Source of the DNA: Rhizobacter terrae
GTDB lineage: Bacteria; Pseudomonadota; Gammaproteobacteria; Burkholderiales; Burkholderiaceae_C
Direction: 5' to 3'
Length of the DNA stretch: 64,000 nt
Assembly: GCF_003852895.1 (NCBI RefSeq)
Contig: NZ_QUSW01000010.1
Span: 1-64,000, forward strand
In this document: positions 1 to 9,340 of the stretch, piece by piece
Layout of the letters: every line of letters begins with the position of its first letter
Position numbering within the stretch: position 1 is the first letter of the stretch
Notes under the pieces: generated by a model
The model's input: only the letters and a program-made list of their open reading frames with translations
Databases searched by the model: none
What the model was told of the DNA's origin: nothing
Made by a program: the position numbers and the translations under genes

Positions 1-133
1 TTCAACTTGAAGGCGACGCCGTAACGATTGATCTTCTGAGGTCCGGGAGTACCCACTGAACACTTCCTCTGTTAGGTGGAAGTGTCAACGAAACCGAGAC
101 AAGCTCCACGTCCGCTCGATGGAAGGGTTAGGC
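1..133 (-). other. attC recombination site (integron cassette end, partly cut by window edge)
   Basis: On the minus strand this follows the stop of the first cassette gene. The inverse core GCCTAAC (plus-strand GTTAGGC, 127-133) sits in a 25-base block (109-133) found almost unchanged at 665-689 and 1285-1309. The other end is probably a GTTGAA-type core at positions 6-1, so the last base lies outside the window. An internal stem (CACTTCC at 61-67 with GGAAGTG at 78-84) is visible. The length would be about 134 bp, at the long end for attC sites. Confidence 0.6.
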
Positions 134-139
134 GACAGG

Positions 140-607
140 CTACCAAGCTTGATTGCCATTAAGCCTCCGCTGAATAGCCTCAAGCATCAAGGAGGCATGC
201 AGTCGAGCGAACCTATAGCACGGGATCAATAACTTTAGTGGCCGGCGCTCAACCCATAGATATTCCTTGATTTCTTGCTTGTAGACGCTGAGGAAGTCTT
301 CAGCGCACATCCGATGTGCAAATCTACTTCCACCTCGCAACTGAAAGAGCGTTCTATTCAAGGTCTTCACGTTTCCATCTGGCAAGCGAACCTGCAGCTT
401 CAGGAGTTCCAGCCTCGCGCGCGCGTCAATCCATTGCCTTTCGGAAGGAGCCATCGATGAGGCGATGAGCAGCGCCTCGTACTTGGCATAGCCTGGCAGC
501 GGCAAGAAGCTTCCTACAAACCAGGGCTGCTCGGGGGCGTCGTAGCGTAACTCACCTACCGACTCGCCGTTGATGAGAAGCACGTGTACAGATGGAGTCT
601 CGATCAT
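140..607 (-). CDS. Integron cassette protein of unknown function (155 aa)
   Basis: I do not recognise this family. The product is soluble with no signal peptide or membrane segment, and is rich in Arg and Leu in its second half. The start ATG lies four bases inside the cassette after the core GTTAGGC (plus-strand GCCTAAC, 612-618). The stop lies just before the next attC (127-133). This is the usual tight packing of an integron cassette. GC content is clearly lower than in the operon to the right, consistent with acquisition as a cassette. No promoter is visible, so expression would depend on read-through from the missing attI side. Cassette status is well supported; function is unknown. Confidence 0.7.
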   Translation of the reverse strand: MIETPSVHVLLINGESVGELRYDAPEQPWFVGSFLPLPGYAKYEALLIASSMAPSERQWIDARARLELLKLQVRLPDGNVKTLNRTLFQLRGGSRFAHRMCAEDFLSVYKQEIKEYLWVERRPLKLLIPCYRFARLHASLMLEAIQRRLNGNQAW

Positions 608-611
608 TGGC

Positions 612-689
612 GCCTAACGTTTGACATGAGCGGCGGTTGGAGGCGGGCGCAGCCCGCTGGAAACCGTCCGCTCGATGGAAGGGTTAGAC
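612..689 (-). other. attC site between cassettes (78 bp)
   Basis: Read on the minus strand it starts with GTCTAAC (complement of 683-689), matching RYYYAAC and overlapping the TAA stop of the upstream cassette gene. It ends with GTTAGGC (complement of 612-618), matching GTTRRRY. Between them GAGCGG can pair with CCGCTC and there is a GC-rich central stem. This is the canonical attC layout, with the 25-base block at 665-689 shared with the neighbouring sites. Confidence 0.85.
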
Positions 690-1193
690 CTTTGCATCGA
701 AGGCACCTTCAGAAAGTAACGAATCCAGCTCGACCCACAGCGGGTCGCAGAGCCCCACCCTGTAGGCCGAAGTTCTGAAAGCCTTGTGCTCGCTCCGATA
801 GAGCTGCCACAGGCTTTCCTTGCGGTCAGCGAGGCAAGCACGGACGTTTGCCAGCCGATCTGCTGCCTTGACCACCAGCGCAAGTTCATTTGGCCCATGC
901 ACCTGAGCCAGCTTGGCATACGTCTTGGCTTTTCGTTCTTTCCGGTTGGCGCCGGGCTCGTCGGTGAGCAAGCTCACGCAGGCTGCGATCTTTGGACCGA
1001 ACTTGTGTTCGATTTCCGCAATGGTCGCCTCTGTGTCTTCGGCCGTGTCGTGGAGATATGCGACAACAACTGCCTCTTCACCATAGGGTGCCGCCAGGGC
1101 TGCCACAGCATCGAGGTGAAACGAGTATGGGTAATCACCGTACTTCTGCTCGGCATGAGCGTGGATAGCGAAGGAGCGGGCTTGTTGCTGCAT
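684..1193 (-). CDS. HD-domain protein, (p)ppGpp-hydrolase (MESH1/SpoT-N)-like, in an integron cassette
   Basis: The 169-aa product carries the metal-binding pattern of small HD hydrolases: H26 in SFHLDAV, H48-D49 in AYLHDTAEDTEAT with E52-D53, and a later Asp in KAADRLANV. This order (H, HD, ED, D) is that of RelA/SpoT N-terminal and MESH1-type phosphohydrolases, which remove pyrophosphate from (p)ppGpp or related nucleotides. The protein is a single domain with no synthetase, TGS or ACT region. Its TAA stop overlaps the attC inverse core, and the upstream attC (1207-1309) ends 14 bases before its ATG. Small HD hydrolases recur in integron cassettes. The substrate is inferred from family only. 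Confidence 0.8.
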   Translation of the reverse strand: MQQQARSFAIHAHAEQKYGDYPYSFHLDAVAALAAPYGEEAVVVAYLHDTAEDTEATIAEIEHKFGPKIAACVSLLTDEPGANRKERKAKTYAKLAQVHGPNELALVVKAADRLANVRACLADRKESLWQLYRSEHKAFRTSAYRVGLCDPLWVELDSLLSEGAFDAKV

Positions 1194-1206
1194 GGAGTCA
1201 GGGAGG

Positions 1207-1309
1207 GGCTAACGTTGAAGGTAAAGGGCGGACAACGGCGGCACGGCTGCTCCGAAGACAGCCGAACGTTGCCCGCCGTTGCCACGTCCGCTCGATGGAA
1301 GGGTTAGGC
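1207..1309 (-). other. attC site between cassettes (103 bp)
   Basis: On the minus strand it begins GCCTAAC (complement of 1303-1309), overlapping the TAA of the next gene, and ends GTTAGCC (complement of 1207-1213), one base off the GTTRRRY consensus. The interior forms a long stem: GCGGAC and CAACGGCGG on one arm pair with CCGCCGTTG and TCCGC on the other. The 25-base block at 1285-1309 matches those at 109-133 and 665-689. Confidence 0.85.
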
Positions 1310-2101
1310 GGCAAGCTCACTCGCGGCAAGAAAGCGAAGCTCGATTTCGGCTGGGCAGCGTTCTACCTTTCTTCGCCAAGTTCTCTCTATCCGCGGAAGC
1401 TCGCCTTTGTCAAAGTGGTAGACGATCACCAGTACCAACTTGAACTTCCCATTCATGAAGCGGTCAGCGAGCAAGGCGTTGTAGAGGACCCTGTCAAGTA
1501 GGCTCATATTCAATAGCGGATTCCGCAGAACCTTGACCTCAGCGAACGTGAGCTTTGGCTCGTCCTTCAATAGGGCGTCGAAGCTCACGCCGGTGGAGGC
1601 AATTTCCACATCTCGCACCGCAGGCTTTCCGTACTCCTTCTCGAGTTGTTGAACGACCGCAGTCTCCAATCTCGCCGTTTCATCAACCAGCTGCTGTACT
1701 GCCGGAGAGGCGGCGTCATGCGTGACCGCACGCACTGGAGCCGGTCGAGGGTCCGCGTCGGAAACAACTGCCGGCAGGGCTGCTTCTGTGACTTCCTGTT
1801 GAAGCTTGCGTTCGACTTCTTCTTTGGACAGGGTGCGGAGGAAGGACTTGTCATCCTTGAAATCACCCGGTGCATAGAGCTTGCCATGGTGTCGTGAGAC
1901 CAGCAGGTAGAAGACACCCAACACGACGAGGGGGAACACCGTGATGAAGATGATCAGCGGGTATCGCTCATCCGGCGTCAGTGTGCCTGCGGTGGTGCCG
2001 AGCAGCAGGTTCGCGAATCCGTAGATCAGCGAAATGAACAGGGCGACGATCCCGATCGGGTTCTTGACAAGGTCTTTCATCGAACTAGTGTAGTGACGCA
2101 A
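1304..2101 (-). CDS. Membrane-anchored integron cassette protein of unknown function
   Basis: This 265-aa product is not a family I recognise. Two hydrophobic segments near the N-terminus (about residues 15-35 and 48-68) anchor it in the inner membrane. A basic linker (HHGKLYAPGDFKDDKS) leads to a soluble domain of about 170 residues with an acidic, Ala-rich middle. Two starts are possible: the first ATG at 2101, 13 bases after the cassette core, or ATG at 2080 (MKDLVKN), which fits the membrane helix better. Neither has a clear Shine-Dalgarno. The stop overlaps the attC at 1303-1309. This is the rightmost cassette visible, so the integrase would have been expected to its right, where the eCIS locus now lies. 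Confidence 0.65.
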   Translation of the reverse strand: MRHYTSSMKDLVKNPIGIVALFISLIYGFANLLLGTTAGTLTPDERYPLIIFITVFPLVVLGVFYLLVSRHHGKLYAPGDFKDDKSFLRTLSKEEVERKLQQEVTEAALPAVVSDADPRPAPVRAVTHDAASPAVQQLVDETARLETAVVQQLEKEYGKPAVRDVEIASTGVSFDALLKDEPKLTFAEVKVLRNPLLNMSLLDRVLYNALLADRFMNGKFKLVLVIVYHFDKGELPRIERTWRRKVERCPAEIELRFLAASELAA

Positions 2102-2113
2102 CGAATTCTTGCC

Positions 2114-2163
2114 GCCTAACGTTAAATAGGCCGAACGAGGAGTCCCCTCGACATCGGCCTAAC
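2114..2163 (-). other. attC-like palindrome at the right edge of the cassette array
   Basis: GCCTAAC at 2114-2120 is the core site for the cassette gene to its left. It is followed directly by GTTAAAT (2121-2127), a near-perfect stem (GGCCGA and CGAGG pairing with CCTCG and TCGGCC), and a second GCCTAAC at 2157-2163. The stem and core boxes are integron-like, but no further gene or integrase follows. It may be the last attC, a degenerate attI, or a deletion scar. Confidence 0.5.
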
Positions 2164-2435
2164 GTGCGTCGTTTCGTCCATCGCAATCATCCTCTTCTTT
2201 CTCTCTGGCGGCCTACTAACCCCGTCCCGTCGGACGAGACCGCCAGCAGTTTAGACCGCCCAAAATCCCGCGGATAGCGACTTTCTTTGGCTTGACCTCT
2301 CGGCCTCGAGCAACGGCATTGATCGAGGCGATACCCGCGGCGGACACCCCTCCTTTCGGCGAGCCCCGCGTGCTTGCTCAGAACGTACGACCGTCGACAT
2401 CACGCAATCCCTGAGACCCGGCACTCACCCACCAG
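2164..2435. other. Non-coding spacer between cassette array and eCIS operon
   Basis: No credible gene is present. Short frames here lack ribosome-binding sites and family resemblance. A TTGACC at 2292-2297 could be a sigma-70 -35 box, but no good -10 follows at 17 bases. The sequence changes from moderate GC (integron side) to high GC (eCIS side) across this stretch. Confidence 0.5.
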
Positions 2436-2520
2436 GACAAATCCATCCCACCCCTCAAACCCAGCATCCACGCGCCCTGCAGCCCGGTCATGGTCCCAAC
2501 GAGCTGAGACAAATCCATCC
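2436..2520 (+). promoter_or_regulatory. Pair of 13-base direct repeats, candidate activator sites upstream of the eCIS promoter
   Basis: GACAAATCCATCC occurs at 2436-2448 and again at 2508-2520, 72 bases apart. Both copies are followed by a C/A-rich run. Relative to a start near 2614 predicted from the sigma-54 element, the copies are centred near -172 and -100. That is where enhancer-binding proteins usually bind. The 72-base spacing is close to seven helical turns. Role as an upstream activating sequence is inference. Confidence 0.4.
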
Positions 2521-2586
2521 ACCTCCACCTCATCCCTAGAACCCACAAACCCCAATCCCGACAAGCACTTGCAATCGCACCACGCG

Positions 2587-2602
2587 CTGGCACCGCCCTT
2601 GC
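2587..2602 (+). promoter_or_regulatory. Candidate sigma-54 (RpoN) -24/-12 promoter of the eCIS operon
   Basis: CTGGCAC at 2587-2593 is followed after five bases by TTGC at 2599-2602, giving the required GG-N10-GC spacing. It matches the TGGCAC-N5-TTGC core fully; the next bases differ slightly from the wider consensus (C for G after GGCAC, G for A/T after TTGC). The predicted start near 2614 leaves a leader of about 22 nt containing GAGGGGG (2624-2630) five bases before the first ATG. Confidence 0.55.
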
Positions 2603-2635
2603 GCATAGAAGGTCACGACATCCGAGGGGGCAGGT

Positions 2636-2968
2636 ATGCCCATCGATCCCGACGTCATGACCATCGTTTCGCACTTATCACGCTACTGGCGCCAGCACCC
2701 GGACGCATGCGACACGTCCGAGGGTATCGCGCGCTGGTGGATCGACGTGGACCCGCAGCCCGTACCGGCAACGCTGGTGGAAGGCGCGCTGGGCTGGATG
2801 TCGGCCTGCGGCGTGGTCGAGGCCCTGCATGCGGCCGACGGACGCGTGCGCTACCGCCGCGCCAGCGCGGACGACGCCCTCGACGCGAAGCTCGACGCGC
2901 TGGCCGATGACCCGCAGTCGGTGATGCCTTCGGGCTCGCCGACGCAAGGCCCGCCGCAGGTGCACTGA
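2636..2968 (+). CDS. First gene of eCIS operon, small protein of unknown function
   Basis: The 110-aa product is not a family I can name. It looks soluble: a helical N-terminal part (MTIVSHLSRYWRQHPDACDT), a central segment WIDVDPQPVPATLVEGALGWM reminiscent of a winged-helix fold, and a Pro/Ser-rich tail. GAGGGGG five bases upstream supports this ATG. It lies 22 nt downstream of the predicted transcription start and its TGA is one base before the next gene, so it is co-expressed with the tail terminator. The position suggests an assembly or regulatory factor, but nothing in the sequence proves it. Confidence 0.65.
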   Translation: MPIDPDVMTIVSHLSRYWRQHPDACDTSEGIARWWIDVDPQPVPATLVEGALGWMSACGVVEALHAADGRVRYRRASADDALDAKLDALADDPQSVMPSGSPTQGPPQVH

Positions 2969-2969
2969 G

Positions 2970-3569
2970 ATGGCCACCGCCTCCGCCATCCACGCCATCA
3001 CCAGCGGCATCGCGCAGGTGCTGTCGCGTGCCTACCAGCTGCGCCCGCTGGCGGGGGTGACGTGCAAGTTCGAGCCGCTGGGCATCTCGGACTTCAAGAA
3101 GCTGGACGGGTCGGACCCCAAGGTCAGCATCGTGCTGTACCGCATCTCCCACAACGAGCACCTGCGCAACCGGCCGCCGCCCATGCTGCCCACGGGCAAG
3201 CCATGCCCGCTCACCGTCAACCTGCACATGCTCATCACGGTGTGGGCCGATTCGGCGCTGAAGGAGCAAAGCCTCATCGCCTGGACGCTGCGCGAGCTGC
3301 ACATGCGCCCGGTGATGGACAAGAGCATGTTCGCGGACGTCGGCGGCTTCGGCGTCAACGACCTCGTCACTATGTTCCCCGAGGAGCTTACGCTCGATGA
3401 CCTGAGCAAGCTCTGGCAGGTGCTGGTGCCGCCGCTGCGTCCCTCGCTGGGCTACGTGGCGCGCAACGTGATGATCGACATCGAGTCGCAGCCCGACGCC
3501 GAGCGCGTGGTCGCCACCCGCTTCGCGCTGGACGACGACGTGGCCGAGGTGGCGGAGGGTGCGCAATGA
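2970..3569 (+). CDS. DUF4255 / Pvc16 N-terminal-like tail terminator (Afp16-like)
   Basis: The 199-aa protein matches the DUF4255 (Pvc16_N) style: an N-terminal helix (AIHAITSGIAQVLSRAYQ), then PKVSIVLYRISHNEHLRNRPP, a strand region LTVNLHMLITVWADSALKEQSLIAWTLRELHMRP split by a short loop, and a C-terminal strand/helix part. In Afp and PVC particles this family caps the distal end of the tube and stops sheath and tube growth, so length control ends here. The usual family length is about 200 aa, so the protein is complete. It overlaps the next gene by ATGA, implying coupled translation. In Afp the gene sits at the end of the operon; here it is near the front. Confidence 0.85.
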   Translation: MATASAIHAITSGIAQVLSRAYQLRPLAGVTCKFEPLGISDFKKLDGSDPKVSIVLYRISHNEHLRNRPPPMLPTGKPCPLTVNLHMLITVWADSALKEQSLIAWTLRELHMRPVMDKSMFADVGGFGVNDLVTMFPEELTLDDLSKLWQVLVPPLRPSLGYVARNVMIDIESQPDAERVVATRFALDDDVAEVAEGAQ

Positions 3570-4369
3570 TCGAGACCATCGACCGCCGCGTCTTCGGTGC
3601 CATCGAGTTCGTCGATGACGTGACCGAAGCCCGTGTGCTGGCGCCGCTGACCGTGCAGGCGCCCGGCGTGGGCCTGATGCGCAGCCAGAGCGGCTTCTAC
3701 GTCATCCGCACCTTCGACGGCCACGACGACTACACCCGCGCCTTCGACGACGCACCGGCCAATCCGCCGCGCACGGACGTGGCGATGACGGTGCAGGACC
3801 CCGAGCGCCGCTACCTGCCGCGCGGCTTCACCGTCGCGCTGCCTCGCCTGCTGCGCACGCCCACCTCGCCGGTGACGGATGCGGACAACGCCGTCAAGCC
3901 GGTGCAGGTCCGCCTGAGCCCCGCGGCATCGCTCACGCTGCGCGGCACCTGGGCGGCAATGCGCCTGCGCGTGGTGGTCGATGCCGCCGGCCCGGAGGTG
4001 GGCCTGGCGAACGTGCTGGTCGAAGCGACGCCGGCCGTCACGGGCCTGACCGTGCAGCGGACCATGACCGACTTCAACGGCGAAGCGCTGGTCGTCATCG
4101 CCGGCGCACCGCCCATGCTGCCCGACCCCGGCCCCGCCGGCCTCACCCGCGAGTTCAAGGTGGCGTTGCGGCTGGTGCTGGACAAGGACGTGGTGCGCCG
4201 CAGTACCGACCCGTCCATCCCGATTCCCGATCCCAAGCGCGTGCTGGACCGACTGGCCGCGATGGTTCCTGCCGATCCCGACCCTGCCGTGACCGCGGTG
4301 GACGCCGGCGAACAGCTTCTCTCCGCCGGGACGAGCCGGCGTTCCCTGGCGAAGGTGTCTTGGACCTAG
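3566..4369 (+). CDS. eCIS-associated beta-sandwich protein (carboxypeptidase-regulatory-like), function unknown
   Basis: The 267-aa product has no signal peptide. The first 110 residues contain several short strands around GFYVIRTFDGHDDYTRAF and DPERRYLPRGFTVALPR. The middle (about 120-210) reads like a carboxypeptidase-regulatory or Ig-type repeat: MRLRVVVDAAG, a GLANVLVEATP strand, then MTDFNGEALVVIAG. The start overlaps the stop of the Afp16-like gene (ATGA). Located between terminator and sheath genes, it may decorate or stabilise the particle end. That role is inferred from position; no known structural protein was recognised. Confidence 0.6.
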   Translation: MIETIDRRVFGAIEFVDDVTEARVLAPLTVQAPGVGLMRSQSGFYVIRTFDGHDDYTRAFDDAPANPPRTDVAMTVQDPERRYLPRGFTVALPRLLRTPTSPVTDADNAVKPVQVRLSPAASLTLRGTWAAMRLRVVVDAAGPEVGLANVLVEATPAVTGLTVQRTMTDFNGEALVVIAGAPPMLPDPGPAGLTREFKVALRLVLDKDVVRRSTDPSIPIPDPKRVLDRLAAMVPADPDPAVTAVDAGEQLLSAGTSRRSLAKVSWT

Positions 4370-4395
4370 CCGATCGATCCACTAGGAGGTGAACC

Positions 4396-6345
<1,950 letters not shown>

Positions 6346-6365
6346 TCTGCTGAAGGAGCACACAG

Positions 6366-6806
6366 ATGATTCAACGCGACACCCCCTACGGTGCCTTCAA
6401 CTTCCAGGTGGACCTCGGCACCGGCGTGGTCGCCGGCTTCTCCGACGTGTCGGGCCTGGTCACGGAAATGACGGTGGCCGAGTACCGCAACGGCAACGAT
6501 GCGGAGAACCACGTGCGCAAGATCCCCGGCGTGCACAAGGTCGGCGACGTGACCTTCAAGCGCGGCCTCATGGGCAGCAAGGACCTGTTCGACTGGATCA
6601 AGCAGACCCGCACCGACGGCTACAAGGCCAAGCGCACGGTCGTCATCCACCTGCAGGACGAGGCCCGCAGCGGCCCCGTCGCCACCTGGCGCCTGCAGGG
6701 TGCGATGCCGATGAAGTACACCGGCCCCACGCTGGCCGGCAAGGGCGGCGGCGACGTGGCGATGGAAGAGCTGGTGCTCTCCTGCGAGGGCTACCTGGTC
6801 GAATGA
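6366..6806 (+). CDS. Contractile injection system inner tube protein 1 (Afp1-like, gp19 family)
   Basis: The 146-aa product has the length and pattern of T4 gp19-type tube subunits: an N-terminal strand YGAFNFQVDLG, then GFSDVSGLVTEMTVAEYRNG, the loop KIPGVHKVGDVTFKRGL, the helix DLFDWIKQTR, and C-terminal strands ending MEELVLSCEGYLVE. It polymerises into the rigid inner tube inside the sheath. GAAGGAG upstream gives a strong ribosome-binding site, fitting a protein needed in many copies. It lies between two sheath genes. High confidence. Confidence 0.93.
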   Translation: MIQRDTPYGAFNFQVDLGTGVVAGFSDVSGLVTEMTVAEYRNGNDAENHVRKIPGVHKVGDVTFKRGLMGSKDLFDWIKQTRTDGYKAKRTVVIHLQDEARSGPVATWRLQGAMPMKYTGPTLAGKGGGDVAMEELVLSCEGYLVE

Positions 6807-6832
6807 GTTTGACCACACTGGCCTAGACCACC

Positions 6833-8794
6833 ATGTCCACCACCCGCCCGCGACTCGGCCTGAGCTTCGAGGTGGCGCCGCCTGCGTCGGCCCACCCGTT
6901 GCGCACGGACATCGCCTGCCTGATCGGAACGGTCGCGCGCCGCCGCGTGCCCGTTCCCGACGATGTGCAGGTGATGCCCAACGTGCTGGCCCGCTGGCTG
7001 GTGGCCCACCGCATCGACCGCGTGGGCGGCGTGCCGGTGGGGCAGCTGCGGGTGTCGCTGGCTTCGGGCACGCGCTTCGTGGACACCCTGGTGGCGCAGG
7101 CCGCCGGCGAAGAGAAGACGACGCTGTCGGACTTCCTCGCGACGCAGACGGGCGGCACCACCAGCAAGCTCGTGTTCGCGGACCTGCTGAAGGCCTGCCG
7201 CACGCTGACACCGGTGCCCGATGCGCTCATCGACGACCTGCGCCGGCGGGGCTTCCAGCCGCGCGGCGTCCTCGGCACCGACGAGTTCGCTGCCTGGCTG
7301 CGCATCCAACGCCTGCACAACCTGCCGGTGCCCATCGAGAGCTTCGACACCTTCGACGCGCTCTTTGCATGGGACCAGCGCGGCATCCGCGACCGCATCA
7401 TCCGAAGCGACGACCCCGTGCTGGCGACGGCGCTGGGCGTGGCGGTCCGTGCCTTCTTCGGTGAAGGCGGGCGGCGGTGCTACGTGGTTCGCAGCGGCGA
7501 TCCGAGCGACGTGTTCGACACGCGCATCGGCCGTTTCTCGGCTTGCTTCCCTGAGCCGACGGGGCCGAGTGATCCGACCGTGTTCGACGACGACGTGGAC
7601 CGCTGCCCGCAGCTTCCCGGCATCCGCCGCCTTGTGGACGCCGGCGACATGAAAGGCCTGCGCGGCAATGCGCAGCCCGTGGCCCTGTCGGCCTCGGACT
7701 GGGTGGGGCTGGAGCATGTCTACGGGCTCGCCGACGTGAGCTTCGCGCTGCTGCCCGACCTCATCGACGCCTGCGCGCGACCGGTGCCCTCCACCGTGCC
7801 GCCGGCCGAGGTGGTGGCTGCGGATGAACGCTTTGTCGAGTGCGTTCAGGAAGCGCCGCCCGACAGCCTGCCAGTGGGCCGCCGCCTGCCGCCGCCCCGC
7901 CTGGACGCGGTGGGGCTCGAGCTGTGGCGGCAGTTGCAACTGCGTGCACTGGCGCTGATGGACAACGCCGGCCGTGCCTTCCACCGCCGCGACGTGCAGT
8001 TTCTGGCCTCATTGCCGCTGCTGAGTGACGCGACCGACCTGCCGCCCCCGGCCGGGTGGATCGCCTGGATGGCCGAGACAGCCGGCTGGATTCAACCGGC
8101 CACCGATGGCATCGGCAACCTGCTGAGCGACCGCCTGCAACTGGCCTACCCGTGGATCAGGACGGGCGACAGCGCCGATGCACAAGGCGGCGCCGAGGCA
8201 CCCGAAGGCACGCTGGCCGGCGTGCTGGCGCGCAGCGCGCTGGAACGCGGCTCGTACCGTTCCGCCGCCACGCGCGACCTGCACCGCTTCCAGGACAGCG
8301 AGCCGCTGATGCCCTGGACGCAGGCCACGCAGCAGGCGGTGTGGACGCCGCTCGGTTCACTCACCCTGGCCGAACGCGTGTGCCTGCTGGGCCCGACGCC
8401 GCGCGGCCCGCAGTTGCTGTCCGACGTGACCTGCTCCGACGACCCGCGCACCCGCCAGGCCGCGGTGCGGCGCCTGATCAACGTCGTCATCCAGGCCTCG
8501 CGCGACGCCGGCAATGACCTGAGCTTCGAGCCCAACGGCGAGCGGCTGTGGGCGCGTGTGCGAGAGCGCTTGTCAGACCTGATGCGCGTGCTGTTGACGG
8601 CTGGCGCCCTGTCCACCGACGGCGTGCCTTTCGCGGTGCGCTGCGGACGCGACACCATGCAGCAGAACGACATCGACGCGGGCCGCCTGATCGCGCAGAT
8701 CGAGATCCAGCCCGCGCAACCCATCCAGCGCATCGTCGTCGTGCTGAACCTGCGCGACGCCGGTCCGGCCTCGGCCTTCGCCAACGCCGCCTGA
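6833..8794 (+). CDS. Contractile tail sheath protein 2 (divergent Afp3/4-like)
   Basis: The 653-aa protein keeps the sheath C-terminal signature (LSFEPNGERLWARVRERLSDLMRV split over two strands, then CGRDTMQQNDIDAGRLIAQI). Its N-terminus is unlike the usual APGVYVEE start. Instead it begins with RPRLGLSFEV, then HPLRTDIACLIGTV and long acidic inserts. In Afp-type particles the paralogous sheath proteins differ in position, and the most divergent one contacts the baseplate. That role is inferred here. No strong Shine-Dalgarno precedes the ATG, 26 bases after the tube stop, so expression may be lower than the first sheath. It is followed by a second tube paralog. Confidence 0.88.
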   Translation: MSTTRPRLGLSFEVAPPASAHPLRTDIACLIGTVARRRVPVPDDVQVMPNVLARWLVAHRIDRVGGVPVGQLRVSLASGTRFVDTLVAQAAGEEKTTLSDFLATQTGGTTSKLVFADLLKACRTLTPVPDALIDDLRRRGFQPRGVLGTDEFAAWLRIQRLHNLPVPIESFDTFDALFAWDQRGIRDRIIRSDDPVLATALGVAVRAFFGEGGRRCYVVRSGDPSDVFDTRIGRFSACFPEPTGPSDPTVFDDDVDRCPQLPGIRRLVDAGDMKGLRGNAQPVALSASDWVGLEHVYGLADVSFALLPDLIDACARPVPSTVPPAEVVAADERFVECVQEAPPDSLPVGRRLPPPRLDAVGLELWRQLQLRALALMDNAGRAFHRRDVQFLASLPLLSDATDLPPPAGWIAWMAETAGWIQPATDGIGNLLSDRLQLAYPWIRTGDSADAQGGAEAPEGTLAGVLARSALERGSYRSAATRDLHRFQDSEPLMPWTQATQQAVWTPLGSLTLAERVCLLGPTPRGPQLLSDVTCSDDPRTRQAAVRRLINVVIQASRDAGNDLSFEPNGERLWARVRERLSDLMRVLLTAGALSTDGVPFAVRCGRDTMQQNDIDAGRLIAQIEIQPAQPIQRIVVVLNLRDAGPASAFANAA

Positions 8795-8805
8795 ACGAGA
8801 TCGCC

Positions 8806-9339
8806 ATGCCTGACGCCAACGACGATTTCGACCCGCCGCTGTTCGGCTTCCGCTTCAACGTGGCCTTCACGCGCGAGCCCATCGCCGCGCGCGGCGGCGG
8901 CACCGGCGCCAGCGGCGACGAGCCCTTGTGCGAGGGTGCCTTCGCCGAAGTGACCGGGCTGGAAGCCTCGATGGAGGGCAAGACCATCAAGGAAGGCGGC
9001 GCCAACTACGGCGCCCACCAGCGCGCAGGGCAGGTGAGCTTCGCGACCGTGGTGCTCAAGCGTGGCATGACGGCCGAACGCGACCTGTGGAACTGGTGGG
9101 GCCTGTTCAGCGGCGGCGGCACGACCGACGGCAACACGCGAACCAACGGTGCCTTCGCGCACCGGCTGACGGTGCGCATCACGATGCTGGACATCGACGG
9201 CACGCCGCGCCTGAAGTGGCGGCTGGAGCGCGCGATGCCGGTGAAGTTCAAGGCGGCGGATTTCAACGGCCGGGCGAGCGACGTCGGCATCGAGGAAATC
9301 CACCTGGCCCACGAAGGCCTCTTCTTCGAGGCGGTGTGA
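8806..9339 (+). CDS. Inner tube protein 2 (Afp5-like, gp19 family)
   Basis: The 177-aa product shares the gp19-type plan with the first tube gene: FGFRFNVAF, then FAEVTGLEASMEGKTIKEGG, VVLKRGMTAERDLWNWWGLF, and C-terminal strands VGIEEIHLAHEGLFFEAV. It carries a Gly-rich loop (ARGGGTGASG) near residue 28 and a longer loop around GGGTTDGNTRTNG. In Afp the second tube type forms the layer joining the tube to the baseplate hub. I use ATG 8806, eleven bases after the sheath stop; an upstream extension in this frame lies inside the sheath gene and is not protein-like. Confidence 0.9.
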   Translation: MPDANDDFDPPLFGFRFNVAFTREPIAARGGGTGASGDEPLCEGAFAEVTGLEASMEGKTIKEGGANYGAHQRAGQVSFATVVLKRGMTAERDLWNWWGLFSGGGTTDGNTRTNGAFAHRLTVRITMLDIDGTPRLKWRLERAMPVKFKAADFNGRASDVGIEEIHLAHEGLFFEAV

Positions 9340-9340
9340 C

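Noticed and set aside
2374-2910. A 178-codon plus-strand frame before the first eCIS gene
   Set aside because: It is Pro/Ser/Thr then Arg-rich, covers the predicted promoter and overlaps the first eCIS gene in another frame; it has no ribosome-binding site.
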